NCBI GenBank assembly: GCA_028694075.1
Contig: JAQUUD010000044.1
Span: 1 to 10,047, forward strand
DNA: 10,047 nucleotides
Reading direction: 5' to 3'
Source of the DNA: Clostridia bacterium
Lineage (GTDB): Bacteria; Bacillota; Clostridia; Christensenellales; UBA1242
The notes under the pieces were generated by a model, which did not search any database, was not told the origin of the DNA, and saw only the letters and a program-made list of their open reading frames with translations. Shown one piece after another: positions 6,174-10,047 of this stretch (position 1 is its first letter; each line of letters starts with the position of its first letter). Made by a program: the position numbers and the translations under genes.

Positions 6174-7040
6174 ATGGTTTCTGATGAAGACAAACGATTT
6201 TTGGAGCAATATTCTGATGGGAAATATGAAAAACCGTCAGTTACTGTTGATGCAGTGATTTTTAGAATTATAAATAAAGAGTCGGATAATTACAGGAAAT
6301 TGCCTGAGAAAAAATTACAGGTTTTTTTAATGAAAAGAACAAGTCCGCCTTATAAAGACCTATACGCTCTTGCGGGAACTTTTATAGATTTAAAAACCGA
6401 ACTTAACGAAACACTAAAAATGTGTGTAAAAAATAAAGTCGGACTAAAAAATTATTACTTTGAACAACTTTTTACTTTTGGCGATAAGACCAGAGATCCA
6501 CGCACCAGAGTACTCAGCATAAGTTATATGCTTTTGACTGGTGAAACAGAAAGTCTTCCCAGCGGAAAATGGTTTGATGTTGAAATTTCAGACAAAATAA
6601 TTTCAAAAACTCAAAAAGACACTGAATTCTCTATAAAGAAAGAAGTTAAATTAAATCTAATAAATGAAACAGAAATTTTGAAAAACAAACTCACTGTAAG
6701 CATTGAAAAAATTAATTTGGAAGAACAAAAAAATATAACCATAACAAAAACAGACATCGCATTTGACCACATAAAAATGATTTACTATGCGCTTGAAAGA
6801 CTAAAAAACAAACTTGAATATACAGATATTATATTCAATCTTTTGCCAGAAAAATTTTCTTTAACCGAACTTAAACAGGCATATGAGCTTATTTTAAGAG
6901 AAAAATTGCTTGATGCAAATTTCAGACGAAAAATTTCCAAACTTGTTCGCCCCACAGAAGAATATATCACTGGAAAAGGTTTTCGCTCATCAAGACTTTT
7001 TGAACATAATCCGCTTTGGTCTTTAACAAATTTGGATTGA
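6174..7040 (+). CDS. nrtR: NrtR, Nudix-related transcriptional regulator of NAD salvage
   Basis: NrtR proteins sense ADP-ribose or NAD-related ligands through a non-hydrolytic Nudix domain and repress NAD biosynthesis genes through a C-terminal winged helix. In this 288-residue chain the Nudix-like domain covers about residues 20-125. The family marker FEQLFTFGDKTRDPRTRVLS (96-115) is very clear. The Nudix box at 68-91 (GTFIDLKTELNETLKM onwards) has lost the catalytic glutamates and carries one extra residue, so hydrolysis is unlikely. The winged helix starts near AFDHIKMIYYALERLKNKLE (196-215) and continues with LLPEKFSLTELKQAYE and FRRKISKLVRP, typical of NrtR. AAAGGGG precedes the ATG. The gene is transcribed away from pncA-pncB, and duplicated palindromes lie between them. 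Slightly long for the family, mainly through an insertion around 135-190. Confidence 0.93.
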   Translation: MVSDEDKRFLEQYSDGKYEKPSVTVDAVIFRIINKESDNYRKLPEKKLQVFLMKRTSPPYKDLYALAGTFIDLKTELNETLKMCVKNKVGLKNYYFEQLFTFGDKTRDPRTRVLSISYMLLTGETESLPSGKWFDVEISDKIISKTQKDTEFSIKKEVKLNLINETEILKNKLTVSIEKINLEEQKNITITKTDIAFDHIKMIYYALERLKNKLEYTDIIFNLLPEKFSLTELKQAYELILREKLLDANFRRKISKLVRPTEEYITGKGFRSSRLFEHNPLWSLTNLD

Positions 7041-7121
7041 TTTTACTTGATTTTGCTTTGTAAATATAAAAATTTTGCAAAAAATTTAGTTTGCTTAAAT
7101 TTGCACAATAATAAAAAACTT

Positions 7122-7369
7122 TCAAGTTTTCTCTAATAAATTTTTTGCCACTTCGTTAAACATTTCAATATTTGAATTAATGTATTTCGGCCTAAAAAAA
7201 GCTTAGCTGCGATTTTATCGTAGCTAAGTTTTTTTTCTGATAAGTATATGTGATTAAACATTCCCACATAGTCGGTATTATCCATTTTGCTTTGCAATTT
7301 AAGTTAATTTAATAATTCATCAATTAAATCCTTTTTGTTTTCTTGAAATTTAGTACTTTTTTCGTCTGG
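7122..7369 (-). pseudogene. Eroded helix-turn-helix protein remnant
   Basis: On the minus strand a frame beginning at a possible ATG (7285-7287) reads MDNTDYVGMFNHIYLSEKKL, then SYDKIAAKLF, and is shifted out of frame at a run of seven T's (minus strand). Adding one T joins it to FRPKYINSNIEMFNEVAKNL and LEKT before a TGA at 7122-7124. The joined piece, with SYDKIAAKLFF, a turn and then a second helix, looks like a DNA-binding helix-turn-helix. Upstream in the same frame, before an in-frame TAA, is a lysine-rich stretch (DEKSTKFQENKKDLIDELLN). The ribosome site is poor. Part of this frame coincides with the terminator hairpin at 7194-7236, so chance coding cannot be fully excluded. Confidence 0.4.
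7194..7236. terminator. Intrinsic terminator downstream of nrtR
   Basis: CTTAGCTGCGAT (7202-7213) pairs with the segment 7217-7228 around a short T loop, with one G-T wobble. It is flanked by seven A's on the left and eight T's on the right. It can act for plus-strand transcripts leaving nrtR and, by its A-tract, for minus-strand transcripts from the 7509-7973 gene. It is about 155 bp beyond the nrtR stop. Confidence 0.8.
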
Positions 7370-7416
7370 TTACAAGCACACAAAATTATGCAATTGCAAC
7401 TTGGGACGATGTGACA

Positions 7417-7440
7417 AATGATAATGGATCCATTATCATT
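7417..7440. repeat. Perfect 24-bp palindrome
   Basis: Every base from 7417 (AATGATAATGGA) to its mirror at 7440 (TCCATTATCATT) pairs, with no spacer and a GGATCC centre. It lies between the HAD gene's stop and the HTH remnant, with no gene start close by. The half-site AAATGATAAT (7416-7425) is identical to ten bases of operator site 2 upstream of nrtR (6051-6060). Confidence 0.85.
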
Positions 7441-7508
7441 CTTTACAGTAGTTTCGGCGAATTTCGTATTAACAGCTTCTTCACACAGTTATGAGTTCGG
7501 GTCAATCT

Positions 7509-7973
7509 TTACTGCAAGAATAAATAATGATTCAAAATTTCATTGGCATCAATTACTCCAAAACCTTTTATTTTGGCTTGGTCTAAATTTGCCAATTTAT
7601 CATCAATCAAGACCATTTGTTTAGGTTGGATTTTAAGTTGCGAAGAATAACAAAGCATTGTATCTGCTTTTGTGTATTCGCTGGATATGAATATTAAATT
7701 TTCCTTTTTAAATTTAGGAAAATGAAGACTTATCCAATTTATTTTTTGATTAATTTCATTATTAGTGTCGATTGTTCCCAAAACATAAATTTTATTTTGA
7801 TTTAAAGACTCAACCAAATCTTGCATTTCTTTGTAGGGCTTTGTTTCAAAAAAACAATTGCCTAAAACTAAATCGCGAATAGTAATTTTTCCATTTTCTC
7901 CGTTGCCTTTTGGTTTTTCCCCTAAAGTACCTTCTATATCAAAAAATACAATTTTGTTTTGCAAATCAATCAT
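7509..7973 (-). CDS. HAD-superfamily phosphatase-like protein
   Basis: This 154-residue protein carries the haloacid dehalogenase signatures in order. Motif I is VFFDIEGTL (9-17) with nucleophile Asp12. Motif II is VLGTIDTN (64-71) with a Ser/Thr position. The motif III lysine is probably in YTKADTM (about Lys102). Motif IV is MVLIDDKLANLDQAKIKGFG (120-139) with Asp124/Asp125 as magnesium ligands. In most HAD phosphatases motif I is DxDGT; here the second Asp, the general acid/base, is Glu14 (DIEGT), which may alter or reduce phosphatase turnover. It is short, with only a small cap region between motifs I and II (PKGNGENGKI), so a protein or polymer substrate is possible. The substrate is unknown. 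GAAGG precedes the ATG by nine bases, and its promoter is at 7997-8025. Confidence 0.8.
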   Translation of the reverse strand: MIDLQNKIVFFDIEGTLGEKPKGNGENGKITIRDLVLGNCFFETKPYKEMQDLVESLNQNKIYVLGTIDTNNEINQKINWISLHFPKFKKENLIFISSEYTKADTMLCYSSQLKIQPKQMVLIDDKLANLDQAKIKGFGVIDANEILNHYLFLQ

Positions 7974-7996
7974 AAAATTTTACCTTCTTGTAAAAA

Positions 7997-8025
7997 AGTA
8001 TATCATAATTGAAACCAATTCTCAA
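7997..8025 (-). promoter_or_regulatory. Promoter of the HAD-like gene
   Basis: On the minus strand TTGAGA (8020-8025), a 17-bp spacer and TATACT (7997-8002) with a TGA extension before the -10. It overlaps the stop codon of the glycine-rich fragment (8003-8185). Confidence 0.72.
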
Positions 8026-8185
8026 CAATAATTTTGGTGCAAATATTGAAAAAAGCGCCACCAAGCAACGAGCTCATTCCAACTGATAATAGAAATCCAC
8101 CAAAACCAGCACCAACTCCAGTTGCAATTATAACAGCACCAACTATAACCGCAATGCCACTTACAATTCCTGCTAACCAACATGC
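8003..8185 (-). pseudogene. Glycine-rich membrane-type gene fragment lacking a start
   Basis: A 60-codon open stretch on the minus strand follows an in-frame TAA (8186-8188) and ends at TGA (8003-8005). It reads ACWLAGIVSGIAVIVGAVII, then ATGVGAGFGGFLLSVGMSSL, then a short tail ending VENWFQL. Alternating small residues (Gly, Ala, Ser) in a hydrophobic stretch are typical of glycine-zipper helices such as those in Rhs-type and other polymorphic toxin proteins just before the toxin domain. There is no ATG or GTG ahead of the hydrophobic core and no ribosome site, so this is most likely the remnant of a frameshifted gene. The upstream frame (TTG at 8235-8237, reading LNYEQGLFLNKRVRFI) could be its displaced N-terminal part. 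The Rhs link is inference. Confidence 0.45.
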
Positions 8186-8237
8186 TTATAAATCGAACTC
8201 TTTTATTTAAAAACAAACCTTGCTCATAATTTAACAA

Positions 8238-8371
8238 TAGTCAAGCAAATATATATATAATAAATGGATACGAAGAAGTAAATTTATAAAATAATCTTTT
8301 ACTGGCATATTTTCTTTCAAACATATAAATATCAACAAATATTTGAACAAATAATAAAATTATTAAAAATT
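8238..8371. other. AT-rich non-coding stretch
   Basis: This stretch is very AT-rich and includes a short run of alternating TA near 8250-8260. Short frames exist on the minus strand (27 codons or fewer) but none has a ribosome site, and I see no convincing promoter or RNA structure. Confidence 0.5.
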
Positions 8372-8405
8372 AAAAAAATCCGGAATTCAAATAACGGATT
8401 TTTTT
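8372..8405 (-). terminator. Terminator of the secreted-protein gene
   Basis: AAAAAAATCCG (8372-8382) pairs with CGGATTTTTTT (8395-8405) around a 12-nt loop. Read on the minus strand it lies about 80 bp after the stop at 8487 and ends in a U-run. It may also work in the other direction. Confidence 0.72.
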
Positions 8406-8486
8406 GATTTTTTTACTATGTGTTTAAAATTATTTTTCATTAGTTTTATCTTATTGTTTAGAAATTAAAGTTGCCATTTTTTAAAA

Positions 8487-9077
8487 CTAAGCATCACTTG
8501 GAGTTAATTGTATATCAAAAGAATTTTGAAGATTGAAGGAATTATGTATTTTTATACATCTTGTTACTAAATATATTGTGCCACTGGATACTGTCGCGCC
8601 GTCTAATGCTAACAAATCAATAGGAGTAGATGGCGTGTTCTCAATTATATCATCAAAATATGGATTCGGGTTAGTTGCGGGCAAACTTATACTCACATTT
8701 ATATCAAACGAAGTGTGATTTTCAATATTAATTATGTAAACCAAATATCTTCTTGCAGATGTAAATCTTAAATCTCCATCTGGGATAACCCATTCCATTG
8801 AATCATTATGTGCCCAAGAGTTATCTGATGTATAAGTTTCCGTAATCGCTGTTTCATTTTCAACTATTGCTTCAATATCTCCATCATAATTTCCAAGTTC
8901 CTCTTCACTTAATAAATAAACATTTGCCACTGCTTTATAATAAACACCTGTTGATGTAAACATTATACGGTTTGAAATTGTAAACCCAACATTTAAAACT
9001 GCATAAACAGTAAAAGACAAAATGCTCAGAATAATCAGAACAGAAATCAGGCTTAAAGATAGATTTATTCTTTTCAT
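8487..9077 (-). CDS. Secreted or surface protein of unknown function
   Basis: The 196-residue precursor starts with two basic residues, a hydrophobic core (LSLSLISVLIILSILSF) and a plausible signal peptidase site after VYA at residue 26. The mature part has no further membrane helix. It is rich in Asn, Thr and Ser and in beta-forming stretches (GVYYKAVANVYLLS, RRYLVYIINIENHTSFDINV, SGTIYLVTRCIKI). It contains the acidic strings EEELGNYDGDIEAIVENE and YFDDIIENTP. The overall look, a signal peptide followed by a compact beta-sandwich-type domain, recalls SipW-dependent TasA/camelysin-like secreted proteins, but no diagnostic motif is seen, so this is only a resemblance. AGAGGCGAG just before the ATG is a good ribosome site. 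It is a single gene with its own promoter and terminator. Confidence 0.78.
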   Translation of the reverse strand: MKRINLSLSLISVLIILSILSFTVYAVLNVGFTISNRIMFTSTGVYYKAVANVYLLSEEELGNYDGDIEAIVENETAITETYTSDNSWAHNDSMEWVIPDGDLRFTSARRYLVYIINIENHTSFDINVSISLPATNPNPYFDDIIENTPSTPIDLLALDGATVSSGTIYLVTRCIKIHNSFNLQNSFDIQLTPSDA

Positions 9078-9097
9078 ATAACTCGCCTCTAATGTTT

Positions 9098-9126
9098 ATT
9101 ATATCTAAATTTACAAAAAAAATCAA
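9098..9126 (-). promoter_or_regulatory. Promoter of the secreted-protein gene
   Basis: On the minus strand TTGATT (9121-9126), a 17-bp spacer and a perfect TATAAT (9098-9103). It gives a short leader of about 14 bases that contains the ribosome site. Confidence 0.78.
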
Positions 9127-9222
9127 ATAAAAACAATTTTTTTAAATATTAATTTAATTTTAATAAATTTTTATGGGTTTTTGATGTAATAAAGTTTGAT
9201 TTGTTAAGGTTTATAAAACTTC

Positions 9223-9314
9223 GCCGGCGGAGTGGGCTTTGAGCAAGGCTCAAAGCCCGGCAAACACATTCGTGTTTGCACTGGCTTTTTTTCAAAAAGC
9301 CAGTCTCCGCCGGC
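9223..9314. repeat. GC-rich cloverleaf element: three hairpins closed by an outer stem
   Basis: An outer stem GCCGGCGGAG (9223-9232) pairs perfectly with CTCCGCCGGC (9305-9314). Inside stand three perfect hairpins, nearly back to back. A is 11 bp (9234-9244 with 9248-9258, loop AAG). B is 8 bp (9260-9267 with 9272-9279, loop ATTC). C is 11 bp (9280-9290 with 9294-9304, loop TTC). Only T9233 and G9259 are unpaired outside loops, so 80 of 92 bases pair. GC is 57% (52 of 92) in an otherwise AT-rich gap. It does not look like a terminator, as no U-run follows on either strand, and it contains no gene. It could be an intergenic repeat element of REP or MITE type, a folded single-strand DNA site or a structured RNA. 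I know of no named family that fits. Confidence 0.85.
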
Positions 9315-9353
9315 AAAAACAATCTCAAAATATTTAAAGAATGTTTTAACTTG

Positions 9354-9443
9354 CAAGCATCACCGCCTCAGCCAGTCGCTTTAAAAAACTCAGTTTTGTC
9401 AAAATTAGCAAAAATCTAAATACAAACTTTTAAATTAAAAAAT
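9354..9443. other. GC-rich patch and flanking non-coding DNA
   Basis: Between the cloverleaf and the end of the Nudix gene, 9357-9380 (AAGCATCACCGCCTCAGCCA onwards) is far more GC-rich than its surroundings. On the minus strand it reads LSFLKRLAEAVMLAS ending at a TAA (9354-9356 region), open for about 26 codons with no start codon or ribosome site. It may be the tail of a lost gene or part of the same inserted element as the cloverleaf. Confidence 0.35.
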
Positions 9444-10047
9444 TTATTTTTCAATTTGTGCAATTATGCTTTGTAAAATTCGTCCGTATTTTATAAGTGC
9501 AATTTCCCCCGGGTTAACAAGAAAGTCTTCAAAAGATACCGTTGAATTTTTAATTTTCTTTTGATTATTTTCAAGAGTTAAAATTTGACAAGAAATTTCA
9601 CCGCTTTCCTTTCTTAAAACATCAAGCGTTTTTTCAGCATTAACTTTCACAATGCCGGCAAGTTCCACAGTATCAATATTAAACTCCGCCATATCACCGT
9701 TAAACTCACATATATAAACATTTGCAAAAACTCGGTCTTTTAATATTTTACCTTCTTTTTTCTTATCCATTTTCCAAATGCACATTTCAATCATTTGAGC
9801 ATCTTCCACATTTATATGTAAACCTGTTTCTTCAAAAATTTCTCTTGCAAACCCAATTTTAAGCGTTTCGCCCGCCGAAATATGCCCTGATGCAGTTGTA
9901 TACAATTTTTTTGAATCTTGTCTAATTTGAAAAAAAACATTGCCTTTTTTATCATAAAGCCAACAATGTATTGTTTTATGCCAAAGACCGTTTTCGTGCA
10001 CGAAATCCCTTGTTTCTTTTCCTAAATAATCACCGTTTTCATTATAA
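9444..10047 (-). CDS. Nudix hydrolase, isopentenyl-diphosphate-isomerase-like subgroup (5' end outside the window)
   Basis: The frame runs without a stop to the right edge. The GTG at 9999-10001 is internal: upstream codons read YNENGDYLGKETRDFVHENG, the conserved N-terminus of IDI-like Nudix proteins (DxxNxxG-x-R-x-x-VH-x-x-GLWH). About 200 codons are visible. The Nudix box is perfect: GHISAGETLKIGFAREIFEE followed by TGL, matching GX5EX7REUXEEXGU, so this member should be catalytically active with magnesium. It would hydrolyse a nucleoside diphosphate linked to another moiety. The true substrate cannot be inferred. The C-terminal 110 residues contain VELAGIVKVNAEKTLDVLRK. This active box contrasts with the degenerate Nudix domain of nrtR in the same window. 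No terminator follows; the cloverleaf lies 130 bp beyond the stop. Confidence 0.92.
   Translation of the reverse strand, partial: YNENGDYLGKETRDFVHENGLWHKTIHCWLYDKKGNVFFQIRQDSKKLYTTASGHISAGETLKIGFAREIFEETGLHINVEDAQMIEMCIWKMDKKKEGKILKDRVFANVYICEFNGDMAEFNIDTVELAGIVKVNAEKTLDVLRKESGEISCQILTLENNQKKIKNSTVSFEDFLVNPGEIALIKYGRILQSIIAQIEK

Noticed and set aside
7371..7493. A plus-strand open stretch reading VTSTQNYAIATWDDVTNDNG and onwards
   Set aside because: It has no start codon or ribosome site, and part of it is forced by the 24-bp palindrome, which gives NDNGSII on both strands. It may be a relic but cannot be supported as a gene.
8022..8237. A 71-codon minus-strand frame rich in Trp and Cys
   Set aside because: Its Trp/Cys-heavy composition is unnatural, and another frame of the same DNA (8003-8185) gives a sensible glycine-rich membrane sequence. 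It is a shadow frame with a TTG start and no ribosome site.
9223..9314. The cloverleaf as a CRISPR array, tRNA or simple terminator
   Set aside because: There are no spaced direct repeats, no anticodon arm, T-loop or CCA geometry, and no U-run after the outer stem on either strand.

Overview
The window is AT-rich bacterial DNA in the standard genetic code: TGG encodes Trp, and TGA ends nrtR. Shine-Dalgarno sequences are strong, and promoters are close to the sigma-A consensus TTGACA-17-TATAAT. Together with a DnaB N-terminus, a Firmicutes-type nicotinate phosphoribosyltransferase and a dihydrodipicolinate-reductase-fold dehydrogenase, this suggests a low-GC Bacillota (Clostridia-like) genome, probably anaerobic. 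No marker here fixes the genus.

Layout. Positions 1-268 (minus) hold the first 89 codons of the replicative helicase DnaB, cut by the window edge. Next come a small two-helix membrane protein (458-721, minus), an unrecognised 148-residue protein with its own promoter (957-1403, plus), and a 2,4-diaminopentanoate-dehydrogenase-like oxidoreductase (1593-2708, plus). A strong bidirectional terminator (2839-2881) separates these from a P-loop NTPase or kinase-like gene (2945-3508, minus). Upstream of that lies a 39-codon ORF with its own promoter and strong ribosome site (3619-3738, minus).

The best understood unit is the NAD salvage block at 3881-7040. A nicotinamidase-like gene (pncA) and nicotinate phosphoribosyltransferase (pncB) form a minus-strand operon. 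Divergent from them is nrtR, a repressor with a degenerate Nudix domain fused to a winged helix. The 230-bp region between them carries two near-identical palindromic sequences. One sits on the pncA promoter and the other on the nrtR promoter, which fits repression of salvage plus autoregulation in response to NAD status.

From 7041 to 8486 the DNA looks eroded. It holds a terminator, a frameshifted helix-turn-helix remnant, a perfect 24-bp palindrome, a HAD-family phosphatase-like gene (7509-7973, minus) and a glycine-rich membrane-type fragment with no start codon. A secreted 196-residue protein follows (8487-9077, minus). The window ends with an IDI-type Nudix hydrolase (9444-10047, minus) that runs off the right edge.

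The least expected structure is at 9223-9314: a 92-bp, GC-rich element made of three perfect hairpins enclosed by a perfect 10-bp outer stem. This cloverleaf has 80 of 92 bases paired and sits in an otherwise AT-rich gap. It is the best candidate here for something undescribed (repeat element, folded DNA site or structured RNA).
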